NCBI RefSeq assembly: GCF_003026215.1
Contig: NZ_PYOC01000008.1
Coordinates: forward strand, 1 to 64,000
Direction: 5' to 3'
DNA: 64,000 nucleotides
Source of the DNA: Photobacterium indicum
GTDB taxonomy: Bacteria > Pseudomonadota > Gammaproteobacteria > Enterobacterales > Vibrionaceae
This document shows positions 8,072-16,452 of the stretch, one piece after another. A program made the translations under genes and the position numbers. Each line of letters starts with the position of its first letter. Positions within the stretch are counted from its first letter, which is position 1. Below the pieces are notes generated by a model that was not told where the DNA came from, ran no database searches, and saw nothing but the letters and a program-made list of their open reading frames with translations.

Positions 8072-9800
8072 GTTGACGCTCCTTAAATTGCATTGTGATC
8101 GCCAGTAAATACCAAGCGCCATGCGGGATCCATTGTTCTCCCCAACGCCAGTTTTGTAGCATGTCATCCCTTTGTTTTTCAGGTTTAAATGCTATGCCTT
8201 GTTCATTTTCAAAGCCGGAAGTAATGCCATTACATACGCCGCCTTTTGCATTACTGAAACCGAGTTTTGGTAGATAGTCGGGGTTATTTCGACCATGACC
8301 ATCAAGCATGCACATATCGAATGGATTTAAACCTAAAATCCAATCAGTTAAGCGATGGGCATAGGTCATTAATTGACTTTTTATGTCCTTATCATTAATG
8401 GTGTTTTGTGCCATATAAGCCATGGTAATGAGGGATGCAATACGGGCATTTTCTCCCTGCCACCAATAACCCGTTTCATTATCGTGTGGCATAAAGAAAG
8501 CGGATTGTTTGTCTCCATTGACTGCTTTGGTGTATTGGCGAGGATAGCCAAATGGATTGTTCACTTCATGGGTAATTGATAACTCAAACTTCAACGCATT
8601 TAGCAATACAGATTGGCACTGCTCAGTTCGCTGAGCATGCGCTTCAATCTGTAAATATTGCATTAAGGCTATGGCTGGTAAACCAGCTTCTGCTGCATGA
8701 AAGTACGGTCGGCTGCCATCATCGTTAGCTGCCCAATAGTGAGCAAAATTATAGTCTGACATTTGGCGAGCCATTAATTTATCAGCCCAGATTCGAGCTT
8801 CAGCTAAGAAGTTAGTTTCTTGAGTAGAACGATATAACTCAACAGATGCTAATAACGCACAATATTCATCAATAATATTTTCTTGTCCGTTATTGAGATA
8901 TTGATGATTCATTTCTTTTAGGTGCCAATAGCCTTTTTTAGCAGCATCTAAATACGTGTCTGTTTTAATATCGCCACACTGTGGAATGCGAGAGGTTGAT
9001 GCTAAGTTTGATAAGCGTGACGCAGCTGCTAGAGCGGCAATCGCGACGCCTGCTCCTTGGCGAAATCCTGCTTGGTAATCAGCAGACTTATGACCATCTT
9101 GGGTTGAGAAAGCACAGACTTCACGTTGCTCTGTCGATTTACTCCACTGGTCGAATACTGTCATATAGAAGTAGCCTTGCGGATGTTGCATTAGCAGTAA
9201 AAAGTCAGCCCCATAAAGCGCTTCTTCGACTAAACGAACGCGGGTAAAATCAGCAATACTTTCTTCGTCTTCTAGCACCTCGTATGCCGTTAGCATGTTC
9301 CAAACAACCATAGGTGTTTGTTGAGGATTGAAATAATTACCATAAGATAAGTGACTGAAATATTTACTTACGTCACCTGATGCATCATACCAGCCACCAT
9401 GTACATCAACGGTTTCGTTAGTGCCGAATAACGGCACTTTCTTATCTGCACATTCGTAAATTCCAGAACAACGTTGAGATTTAAAATAATGTAAAACATC
9501 ACTGAAAGTGTCTTGCATTAATAGCCCCTCGGCCACACGAAAAGAGGCTGACTCGGTGTCACCTACACGAATACGATAGTCGCCACAAATATCTAATGCA
9601 GTGAAATCGATAGAGTAGGTGTCACCGATATGCCATTGTGCAACTGGACCACAGGCCTGAAGGGGCAGCTGCATAATGGATTGACCGCTTTGGCAACAGA
9701 TGAGATCTGCATGATGCAATGCAAGCGCTGGCTGCGCCTGCAATATTGCTTGTTTTGCTCCAAGGCGTTCATAACCAAGATGATTTGTTAACAGCTGCAT
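8064..9800 (-). CDS. GH9 family exo-beta-D-glucosaminidase-like enzyme (cytoplasmic)
   Basis: The 578-residue product has an N-terminal Ig-like domain typical of GH9 (about 1-90) and an (alpha/alpha)6 catalytic domain. The GGWYDASGD motif supplies the two Asp residues of inverting GH9 enzymes (Asp139 and Asp143). A likely acid Glu lies in WQGENARIAS near 450. It is often annotated as endoglucanase-related, but it lacks a signal peptide and sits inside the chitobiose operon. From memory, the homologous Photobacterium profundum enzyme was reported to be an exo-beta-D-glucosaminidase, so a role on imported glucosamine-containing (partly deacetylated) dimers is more plausible than cellulose hydrolysis. 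Its end overlaps the GlcNAc kinase start by 8 bases. Confidence 0.88.
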   Translation of the reverse strand: MQLLTNHLGYERLGAKQAILQAQPALALHHADLICCQSGQSIMQLPLQACGPVAQWHIGDTYSIDFTALDICGDYRIRVGDTESASFRVAEGLLMQDTFSDVLHYFKSQRCSGIYECADKKVPLFGTNETVDVHGGWYDASGDVSKYFSHLSYGNYFNPQQTPMVVWNMLTAYEVLEDEESIADFTRVRLVEEALYGADFLLLMQHPQGYFYMTVFDQWSKSTEQREVCAFSTQDGHKSADYQAGFRQGAGVAIAALAAASRLSNLASTSRIPQCGDIKTDTYLDAAKKGYWHLKEMNHQYLNNGQENIIDEYCALLASVELYRSTQETNFLAEARIWADKLMARQMSDYNFAHYWAANDDGSRPYFHAAEAGLPAIALMQYLQIEAHAQRTEQCQSVLLNALKFELSITHEVNNPFGYPRQYTKAVNGDKQSAFFMPHDNETGYWWQGENARIASLITMAYMAQNTINDKDIKSQLMTYAHRLTDWILGLNPFDMCMLDGHGRNNPDYLPKLGFSNAKGGVCNGITSGFENEQGIAFKPEKQRDDMLQNWRWGEQWIPHGAWYLLAITMQFKERQHA

Positions 9801-9841
9801 GTATCCTCCGATTTGTAACTTAGTTACTATTTTTAATACGA

Positions 9842-10837
9842 TTAATTTTCAAATAAATAGCAACGTACAAAGTGGTTGTCTGATAATTGAGAAATTTCAG
9901 GTAGCTTTTCTCGGCATTTATCCATTGCATGAGTACAACGACCAGCAAACGGACAACCTAGGCTCTCTGGTGTCCACAATGGGATTTCACCTTTATTACC
10001 TTTTAACTTGGTATGGATTGATTTACTTGGATCGGGTACAGCTGAAACAAGCAGTTGGGTATATGGATGTTGAGGATCGTGAATGATCTCTTCGGTATCT
10101 CCCCATTCAACCATGTGACCGACGTACATAACGGCAAGGTCTTCAGCGATGTAACGGGCTGTGGCAATATCGTGAGTGATATAAAGCAGCGCCATTTCAC
10201 GCTCAAACTTCATTTCTTCCATTAAGTTAAGTACACCTGCACGGATAGAAACATCCAGCATGGAAGTGGGTTCATCAGCCAGTACGACTTCAGCACCTAC
10301 TGCAATATTACGCGCTAAATTGACACGCTGACGTTGACCGCCTGATAGCTGGTGAGGGAATTTCGCCGCCGTTGCTTTAGGCGGGATTAGTCCAACCTGT
10401 TCAAGCAAGCTATATACTTTTTCTTCCAATTCTTTTTTATTACTTGGCGATACTTTTTTATGGATCAGTAATGGTCGAGCAATGTGATGGAAAATAGTAT
10501 GGGTTGGGTTTAGTGACCCAAATGGGTCTTGCCATACCATCTGTACACCCTGGCGGAACTGCATTAAATCGCGGTGCTTGGTGATCTCTGCAATATCGCG
10601 ACCATAATGCTCAATGTGCCCCCCTGTTGGTGGATACATTTTTGCAATCATTTTAGCGGTGGTCGATTTACCTGAACCCGATTCGCCAACCACGGCCAAG
10701 CCGCGGCTTTTATACATTTTGAATGACACGTCGTTGATTGCACGCATCTTGGATTTCTTTAATGAGTTACTATTGACCTCAAAATCTTTAATCAGATTTT
10801 TACCTTCAATAATTGGTTGTCCGACAGGTTTGTTCAT
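9842..10837 (-). CDS. Chitooligosaccharide ABC transporter, ATP-binding protein (DppF/OppF type)
   Basis: The product has 331 residues. The ATG at 10837 (MNKPVGQPIIEG) is preferred to an upstream TTG because a GGGAGG site lies 5 bases before it. The ATPase motifs are Walker A GESGSGKST, signature LSGGQRQRV and Walker B VVLADEPTSMLD. A C-terminal oligopeptide-transporter extension carries the Cys-containing CPFAGRC. It pairs with the DppD-type subunit encoded 26 bases upstream to energise the two permeases. The architecture is that of peptide transporters, but the operon points to (GlcNAc)n as substrate, as in other Vibrio chitin operons. Confidence 0.93.
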   Translation of the reverse strand: MNKPVGQPIIEGKNLIKDFEVNSNSLKKSKMRAINDVSFKMYKSRGLAVVGESGSGKSTTAKMIAKMYPPTGGHIEHYGRDIAEITKHRDLMQFRQGVQMVWQDPFGSLNPTHTIFHHIARPLLIHKKVSPSNKKELEEKVYSLLEQVGLIPPKATAAKFPHQLSGGQRQRVNLARNIAVGAEVVLADEPTSMLDVSIRAGVLNLMEEMKFEREMALLYITHDIATARYIAEDLAVMYVGHMVEWGDTEEIIHDPQHPYTQLLVSAVPDPSKSIHTKLKGNKGEIPLWTPESLGCPFAGRCTHAMDKCREKLPEISQLSDNHFVRCYLFEN

Positions 10838-10863
10838 AATGCCTCCCAATAACTTCCTACTTT

Positions 10864-11838
10864 TTATTTACTGCTTTTATTGAATAGGTGGCAGTTTGAT
10901 AAACGACCTGGTTCAAGTTGGCGTAATTTAGTGGGCGTGCTGAAACAGGCATCATAGGCTTTGTTACAGCGCGCTTGAAAACGGCAACCTTGAGGTATTT
11001 CCAATAAGTTCAATGGATTACCTGGGATGCCAGTGAGGCGCGTTTTAGGACCAGTCAGTGGTGGAAATGAATTTCCCAATCCTTCTGTGTAAGGGTGGAA
11101 AGGTTGTTCAAGTATTTGTTTTGATGGTGCAACTTCGATCAATTCGCCGGAATACATGATGCCAATACGATTTGAGAACTCGACCATTAGCGATATATCA
11201 TGGGTAATGAATAGTATCGAGAAGCCAAATTCTTCTTTTAGTGCATAGATTTTTTGTAGAATTTCACGTTGCACCACAACATCCAAGGCTGTTGTTGGCT
11301 CATCCATGATGATCATTTTCGGATTCAGAGCCAGTGCTATAGCGATTACCAGACGTTGACGCATCCCCCCCGAGAACTGATGCGGGTAGTCGCGCAGACG
11401 ATTAGGGTGAATATCAACAATTTCTAGCAGCCCTTCAGCACGGCGAATCGCTTGTTTACGGCTCATGTTAGTGTGACGCATTAGCACGTCGCAAAACTGC
11501 TCTTCCAGTGTGAGTACAGGGTTAAGTGCGTTCATGGCACTTTGGAAAACCATTGACATCTGACTCCAGCGAAACGCTGTCATATCAGCTTCGCTGTGTT
11601 TTAAAATGTCACCATGACCGTCAAAGATAACTTCGCCACCAGTGATAAATGCGGGTGGCTTATGTAAACGCATTAATGCCATTGCCACGGTTGATTTACC
11701 ACAGCCAGACTCACCGGCCAAACCGAATATCTCGCCTTTACCTATGTCAAAGCTGACATTGTTCACTGCACGTACATCGCCAGCTTCTGTGATGTAGTCA
11801 ACACAAAGGTTACGAATGGAGACTTGTGGATTAGTCAT
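10864..11838 (-). CDS. Chitooligosaccharide ABC transporter, ATP-binding protein (DppD/OppD type)
   Basis: The product has 324 residues. Walker A is GESGCGKST, the signature is FSGGMRQR, Walker B is MIIMDEPTTALD, and the H-loop is ITHDIS. The C-terminal oligopeptide/dipeptide extension ends in GCRFQARC. Its ATG overlaps the stop of the upstream permease gene by one base (TAATG), and a GGAGG-type site is present, so it is translationally coupled. It forms the heterodimeric nucleotide-binding unit with the next gene product on the cytoplasmic face of the inner membrane. Confidence 0.93.
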   Translation of the reverse strand: MTNPQVSIRNLCVDYITEAGDVRAVNNVSFDIGKGEIFGLAGESGCGKSTVAMALMRLHKPPAFITGGEVIFDGHGDILKHSEADMTAFRWSQMSMVFQSAMNALNPVLTLEEQFCDVLMRHTNMSRKQAIRRAEGLLEIVDIHPNRLRDYPHQFSGGMRQRLVIAIALALNPKMIIMDEPTTALDVVVQREILQKIYALKEEFGFSILFITHDISLMVEFSNRIGIMYSGELIEVAPSKQILEQPFHPYTEGLGNSFPPLTGPKTRLTGIPGNPLNLLEIPQGCRFQARCNKAYDACFSTPTKLRQLEPGRLSNCHLFNKSSK

Positions 11839-12866
11839 TACTGTTCTCCTCCCTGAAAGGCTGGCTGAGCTGCTTTAAGTGCCGCTTTATGAGCTTTTTT
11901 ATTCTGTTTCTCCATTTTTTCCCAGCGTCGCATGCCTTTGTGAGAACGCAGTTGTGGGTTTGCAATTTCATCTACCGCAAAGTTAAGCAGAGCAAGACCG
12001 ACAGCAATAAATATGAGTGCCATACAAGGTACGAATAGCTCCCACCATGCACCGACGAGCATCGAAGAAGATGTTTGAACGTTGTACAACATCATGCCCC
12101 AACTGATAGTGCTCGGATCACCTAGCCCTAAGTACGATAATGTTGCTTCGGTCATAATTGCCAACATTACTGAGCCGATGAAGCTAGCACCAACGATAGA
12201 AATAAGGTTCGGTAGAATCTCGACAAAGATAATGCGTACACGTGATTCACCTAATACTTCAGCGGCTTTAATAAATTCTTTCTCTCTGATTGATAAGGTC
12301 TGCGCTCTAACGACACGTGCACCCCATGCCCAGGCGGTTATCCCGATAACCAATGCGATGGTTTCAGGTCCCGCTTTACCAATGAAGGCGGCGAGAACAA
12401 ACAATAAGGGTAGCTGTGGTATTACGAGCATGATGTTCATGGCGGCAGAGAGAATGTCATCAACTCGACCTCCGAAGTAACCAGCTGAAACACCTACCAG
12501 CGTTGCCAGAAAGCACACCATTAAGCCAGCGCCAAAGCCGACAGCAAGTGAGGTACGTGCGCCGTACACAACTTGCGACCAAACATCACGTCCCAGTCGA
12601 GTTGTGCCTAGTACGTGATCGGCTTCTTTTGACATCCGTAAAGTACGAGGGTTATCGGCTAGGTTTTCGGCAACCCAACCATCTGGATTATTTTGTGCAG
12701 CCTTAACGACAAACGCTGGGTATTCATGCGGGCTCCCCGTTCTCTTGTTAGGAGCATGGTCTGTAATGAATGGAGCCATAATAGCGGCCAAGACGAATAG
12801 GATGATTATGCTTAAGCCGGCAAGGGCTTTTGGGTTACCAGAAAGTAGCTTAATTAAACCTTTCAT
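11838..12866 (-). CDS. Chitooligosaccharide ABC transporter, permease (DppC type)
   Basis: The product has 342 residues. A first membrane segment at about 15-37 is followed by a long periplasmic loop of about 70 residues, then the binding-protein-dependent transport core from about 95 to 310. The EAA cytoplasmic loop is visible as REKEFIKAAEVLGES, which contacts the ATPases. A charged Lys/Ala-rich C-terminal tail (KKAHKAALKAA) is present. It begins two bases after the stop of the partner permease gene. It is known as one of the two membrane subunits of the oligopeptide-type importer. The (GlcNAc)2 substrate is inferred from the operon. Confidence 0.92.
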   Translation of the reverse strand: MKGLIKLLSGNPKALAGLSIIILFVLAAIMAPFITDHAPNKRTGSPHEYPAFVVKAAQNNPDGWVAENLADNPRTLRMSKEADHVLGTTRLGRDVWSQVVYGARTSLAVGFGAGLMVCFLATLVGVSAGYFGGRVDDILSAAMNIMLVIPQLPLLFVLAAFIGKAGPETIALVIGITAWAWGARVVRAQTLSIREKEFIKAAEVLGESRVRIIFVEILPNLISIVGASFIGSVMLAIMTEATLSYLGLGDPSTISWGMMLYNVQTSSSMLVGAWWELFVPCMALIFIAVGLALLNFAVDEIANPQLRSHKGMRRWEKMEKQNKKAHKAALKAAQPAFQGGEQ

Positions 12867-12868
12867 AA

Positions 12869-13855
12869 TTATTTACCTCCTTTACGTAGGCGAGGGTCAA
12901 GTGCCACGATGAGGATGTCGGCCATGAAGTTAAAGAACAGCATAAATAGGGTCATGATAAGTAGCTGACCTTGCAACACTTGATAATCACGCGCGTTAAT
13001 TGCGTTAAGAAGGACAGTACCTAACCCTGGATAGTTAAAGATCATCTCGATAATTAGCTGACCGCCAATTGCCAGACCGAGTGCCATCGAAAGAGCTGTT
13101 ACACTAGGCAGCAGGGCGTTTCGTGCTGCGTAGTTGAATACCACGCGGTTTTCACTTAACCCTTTACCTTTTGCCATGGTGATATAGTCTTCATTGAGCA
13201 AGTTGATCATGTTGTTACGCATGTTGATCAAGAAGCCGCCAATTTGGATGATAGTGGCACAAAATAGAGGCAACACGGCGTGATAGAGCACATCTTTAAT
13301 AAATGCAAAACTGGTCCAGTCAGGCGTTGTACCTGCGGTATACGCATAAGTGGAAGGGAACCATTTAGTACCGATTGCAAAGGTGTACAGCACCAACATG
13401 GCTACCACCACAGGAGGAACTGCTTGAATAACCATCATCCCTGGTGAAATGAAGGTATCGTATTTACTGCCTCGCTTCCAGGCAGCGAAAATACCGAGGG
13501 TCGAACCTAAACAGAAGGCTAAAATAACCGCTGTACCTGCAAGGAATAACGACCACCCTACCGCTCCAGCCATGACATCATTCACTGTCTGCGGGAAGGT
13601 TTGAATTGAGATACCTAGATCCCAAGAAAGAATTCCTTGGAGGTAGATAAAGTATTGCTGGTAAATTGGACCATCGACAAAACCCAATAGTTGCTTCATT
13701 GCTGCGATACGCTCAGGTGTTACCTGTACCGATGCGTTAGCGAACATCATTGTTACCGGATCACCAGGCATTGCCCGCGGTAAAATAAAGTTGAGCGTCA
13801 CCGCAAATAAAAGAGCTATCAGATAAAACGATAGCCGGCGTATAAAAAATCCCAT
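12869..13855 (-). CDS. Chitooligosaccharide ABC transporter, permease (DppB type)
   Basis: The product has 328 residues and the DppB N-terminus MGFFIRRLSFYLIALLF, followed by the periplasmic PRAMPGDP motif. The transport core has an EAA-like loop NEDYITMAKGKGLSENRV. About six membrane segments are expected. The ATG has an AAGGTG site. It follows the binding-protein gene after 148 bases that contain a GC-rich hairpin, an arrangement that often lets the binding protein be made in excess over the membrane subunits. Confidence 0.92.
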   Translation of the reverse strand: MGFFIRRLSFYLIALLFAVTLNFILPRAMPGDPVTMMFANASVQVTPERIAAMKQLLGFVDGPIYQQYFIYLQGILSWDLGISIQTFPQTVNDVMAGAVGWSLFLAGTAVILAFCLGSTLGIFAAWKRGSKYDTFISPGMMVIQAVPPVVVAMLVLYTFAIGTKWFPSTYAYTAGTTPDWTSFAFIKDVLYHAVLPLFCATIIQIGGFLINMRNNMINLLNEDYITMAKGKGLSENRVVFNYAARNALLPSVTALSMALGLAIGGQLIIEMIFNYPGLGTVLLNAINARDYQVLQGQLLIMTLFMLFFNFMADILIVALDPRLRKGGK

Positions 13856-13958
13856 AACTCACACCTTAATCATCCAGCATTTGTTCCCTGTGCTAGATTC
13901 AGGACAGAAATCCCCCTGACGCAGAGCGCCATTACTTTTAAAGAGTGGGGGGGAAGAG

Positions 13959-13981
13959 GCGGTGCGCAATGTGTGCACCGC
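13959..13981 (-). promoter_or_regulatory. Intergenic GC-rich hairpin between binding-protein and permease genes
   Basis: On the minus strand, GCGGTGC pairs with GCACCGC (7 bp, plus two further pairs beyond a mismatch), with no T tail after it. It starts 23 bases past the binding-protein stop. A role as mRNA 3'-end stabiliser or partial attenuator is inferred from position. Confidence 0.5.
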
Positions 13982-14003
13982 AAGTTAATACCTAAATTAT
14001 GCT

Positions 14004-15683
14004 TTAGGCTTTAGGCTTTAGATCAAGTACTTGTAGAAGACGTTCTTGAGTGTTGGTGATAGGCATTGGACGGCCTTTCGGGTTGTTCTCATTCCACCAG
14101 CCCGTAAAGCGCGAGGTGTTGTATTGAGAAGTGTACGCACCAGACATGACTGGTACTGTTACTTGGTTTTCAGCAATGATTTTTTGGATTTTGTGAGCGA
14201 TCTTAACTTGCTCACCGCGGTCTGCTGTTTTGTAGAAACCGTCAAGCAGGCTATCTAGCTCAGCATTTTTCCAGTAATGAAGAGCAAAGCGAGGCATTCC
14301 TTCGTTAGCTTGGAAACGTGAGTGATAAGCACTGTCCCAGTAGGTGTATGGATCTGCACCATGGAAGTAGTTGGTGTAAGCAACATCGTATTTAGCATCA
14401 AGCATTGCTTGGTTGTAAATTGAGAAGTCAGGGGTACTTGATTCCGCTTTAATTCCCACCTCTTCAAGCATTTCTACACCGAGCTGTACCGTGTTGTTGA
14501 AGTCAGTCCAACCACTTGGAGATTGAATTGCTAGCTCAAGCTTTTTACCTGTTGGGGTCTCAACGAAACCGTCACCATCGATATCTTTAAAGCCCGCTTT
14601 TTTCAGCAATGCTTTTGCTGCATCAATGTTGTAGGTATTAAATGGCTTGTACTTCTCATGAACAGCTTCATCTGACCATGCCTCAAAGGCCTGACCTAGA
14701 CCGGAAGCGTAATCGTTTACTACACCACCGCCGTAGAATGCGATATCGATAATGGTTTCACGATCGATGGCCATAGAGAAAGCACGGCGGAAGTCAACGT
14801 TGTTAATCGCTTCATTGTTGCCCGCATTCGGCGACTTGTAGTTGAATATAAAGGCCTGGCTACCACCTGCAGGGTACCAGTATTTATTATTCGGATTAGC
14901 TGCTGCGTAAGTGCTGTCAACATCAGGGATGAATGAGTATGTCCAGTCGTACTGACCGCTTAGTACCTGCCCCAAGAACTGGTCGTTACCAGCAACTTGT
15001 GGTAGACGCAGACAGTCAATATCTAGGTTGTCGTTATCCCAGTATTGAGGGTTACGGCACTGGGTGTATAGTTGCGGAGTGAATGTTTCGATTTCAGTAA
15101 ATGGACCGGTACCTACAGGGTTCTCATTAGTGAAACGTGTAGGATCTTCTACCTTGCTCCAGATATGTTTAGGAACAACTGATACTTTATTGATCAGGTA
15201 TGGCACATTCGAGTTTGCTTCAGTCAGGTTGAAAGTAACTTTATCACCAGAAGCGATCACTGATTTCAGGCGTTGGTTGATACCGGTACGGTCAAGTTCA
15301 GGGTATTTCTTCAGCATGTCATACGTAAATGCAACGTCTTCAGCTGTATACGCTTTACCGTCAGACCATTTCACTCCATCACGGATTACGAAAGTCACCT
15401 GCATCAGGTCGTCAGACATATAGTAGTCTTTCGCCAAACGCATTACTGGCTCGTTACCTTTCAGTTCATTAAATACTACGAGTGGCTCATAGATGAAATC
15501 TTGAACGGTATCTAATTGAGTTTGAAGAAACGGGTTAAAGTTACGAACAAATGTAGGATAAAATTTTGGTACCATTGTTAGTTCATTACGTTCAGCAGCA
15601 GCGGCAATTGGTGCCGTTAATACTGAAGCGGCTGCGGCAACAACCGCTAACGCTAACTTCGTTTTCTTAATATTGGCAAGCAT
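14004..15683 (-). CDS. Periplasmic chitooligosaccharide-binding protein (solute-binding family 5)
   Basis: The product has 559 residues. A signal peptide with Lys-rich start and hydrophobic core is cleaved near residue 28-30 (IAAAAERNEL). The mature part is a family 5 extracellular solute-binding protein, related to DppA/OppA, with the typical segments VKWSDGKAYTAEDVAFTYD and FRRAFSMAIDRETI. It delivers (GlcNAc)n to the permeases. In Vibrio cholerae the orthologous protein (CBP) also holds the sensor ChiS inactive until chitooligosaccharide binds. The same dual role is inferred here because chiS lies directly upstream. It is first in the operon, with an AAGGAA site before the ATG. Confidence 0.94.
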   Translation of the reverse strand: MLANIKKTKLALAVVAAAASVLTAPIAAAAERNELTMVPKFYPTFVRNFNPFLQTQLDTVQDFIYEPLVVFNELKGNEPVMRLAKDYYMSDDLMQVTFVIRDGVKWSDGKAYTAEDVAFTYDMLKKYPELDRTGINQRLKSVIASGDKVTFNLTEANSNVPYLINKVSVVPKHIWSKVEDPTRFTNENPVGTGPFTEIETFTPQLYTQCRNPQYWDNDNLDIDCLRLPQVAGNDQFLGQVLSGQYDWTYSFIPDVDSTYAAANPNNKYWYPAGGSQAFIFNYKSPNAGNNEAINNVDFRRAFSMAIDRETIIDIAFYGGGVVNDYASGLGQAFEAWSDEAVHEKYKPFNTYNIDAAKALLKKAGFKDIDGDGFVETPTGKKLELAIQSPSGWTDFNNTVQLGVEMLEEVGIKAESSTPDFSIYNQAMLDAKYDVAYTNYFHGADPYTYWDSAYHSRFQANEGMPRFALHYWKNAELDSLLDGFYKTADRGEQVKIAHKIQKIIAENQVTVPVMSGAYTSQYNTSRFTGWWNENNPKGRPMPITNTQERLLQVLDLKPKA

Positions 15684-15727
15684 AGCTGTTCCTTACTTTT
15701 GCTTAAGTTTCACTTATGGAAATTGAT

Positions 15728-15743
15728 TGCTCCAAGTGGAGCA
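15728..15743. promoter_or_regulatory. Perfect palindrome in the leader of the chitobiose operon
   Basis: TGCTCCA and TGGAGCA are separated by two bases, 45 bases upstream of the binding-protein ATG. It could be an mRNA leader hairpin or an operator. A second dyad, TAGGGT/ACCCTA, lies at 15793-15811. Confidence 0.45.
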
Positions 15744-15850
15744 CTCGAACCTACTTCGAAGAAACTAATAAAGTATCTAGCGAATGGCCTTGTAGGGTCG
15801 AAGTAACCCTAGGAAACTCCGAAATTGAAAAAGCGTCAATGTGGTCGCCC

Positions 15851-15891
15851 GTTAAAAACGTCAAAAACAGTTTCACTGCTGTTAAAAACGT
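15851..15891. promoter_or_regulatory. Direct repeat GTTAAAAACGT in the chitobiose operon control region
   Basis: Identical 11-mers lie at 15851-15861 and 15881-15891. Their starts are exactly 30 bases apart, about three helical turns, so they face the same side of DNA. They are candidate sites for ChiS or another activator. In V. cholerae ChiS binds upstream of the chb operon, but I cannot check whether this sequence matches its sites. Confidence 0.45.
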
Positions 15892-15932
15892 TAATACCGA
15901 GTAGTTGAGTGAACCTGCTAATGAGATTGGTT

Positions 15933-15948
15933 GTGCTTAATGTCACAA
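15933..15948. promoter_or_regulatory. Candidate CRP (cAMP receptor protein) site
   Basis: TGTGC-TTAATG-TCACA matches the TGTGA-N6-TCACA consensus at 9 of 10 positions. It is about 250 bases upstream of the binding-protein ATG and fits known CRP control of Vibrio chitobiose operons. The promoter start point is not known here. Confidence 0.6.
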
Positions 15949-16400
15949 TTATTTTTAGGCGTTACACTTCTAAAGTTAGTAACTGCAAACCCCTTACTTT
16001 AGTTTTTATAGGCTTATAGGGCTAACGCTGAACGAGTGTGATGTAATGCGAATGACATGAATGAGTTAATTCCCTGCGTGAAATTTTACCGTTTGATTTG
16101 TTGTGATTCGCTTCTCATATTTAAAAACAAATATATCTTTAAGGATGGACGGCCTTACTTTGTTGTAATTTTAAGCATGACACTGAAGTGTTTAATGATG
16201 TTTTTCAGTAAGCGAAATGATAATTTTGCACTGGAAATAAGCTCAATGCAGTGATGGGAATGAAGAAATAAAGGACATACTCTCAGCATACAAAACGTAC
16301 TTAAAAAGGGAATTATAACCGTATAGATAGACGGTATCAGTAGGACATGGGCATCTTTACATTGGCTTGAATAGTGAAAGAGAGCTCAAGGGGGAGATAG
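15949..16400. other. Non-coding stretch between the operon control region and the chiS terminator
   Basis: No convincing gene was found. A small ACCGT/ACGGT dyad lies near 16319-16336. Short open frames here lack ribosome binding sites and recognisable composition. Confidence 0.5.
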
Positions 16401-16426
16401 CAAAAGACCTGCAAATGGCAGGTCTT
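16401..16426 (-). terminator. Rho-independent terminator of chiS
   Basis: A perfect 9-bp stem AAGACCTGC/GCAGGTCTT (16404-16412 with 16418-16426) has a 5-base loop. On the minus strand it is followed by TTTTGC. It lies 27 bases past the chiS stop. Confidence 0.85.
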
Positions 16427-16452
16427 AGTGATAGTGGCTAAAGGGGGGGGGG

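Noticed and set aside
8072..8167. N-terminal extension of the GlcNAc kinase
   Set aside because: It overlaps the GH9 gene by about 100 bases, whereas the inner ATG has an AAGGAG site and matches the family.
15716..15904. A 63-codon plus-strand open frame in the chitobiose operon control region
   Set aside because: It has no ribosome binding site, spans the leader hairpins and repeats, and its composition does not look like protein.
16057..16254. A 65-codon plus-strand open frame upstream of the chiS terminator
   Set aside because: It has no ribosome binding site or family resemblance and lies in AT-rich intergenic DNA.
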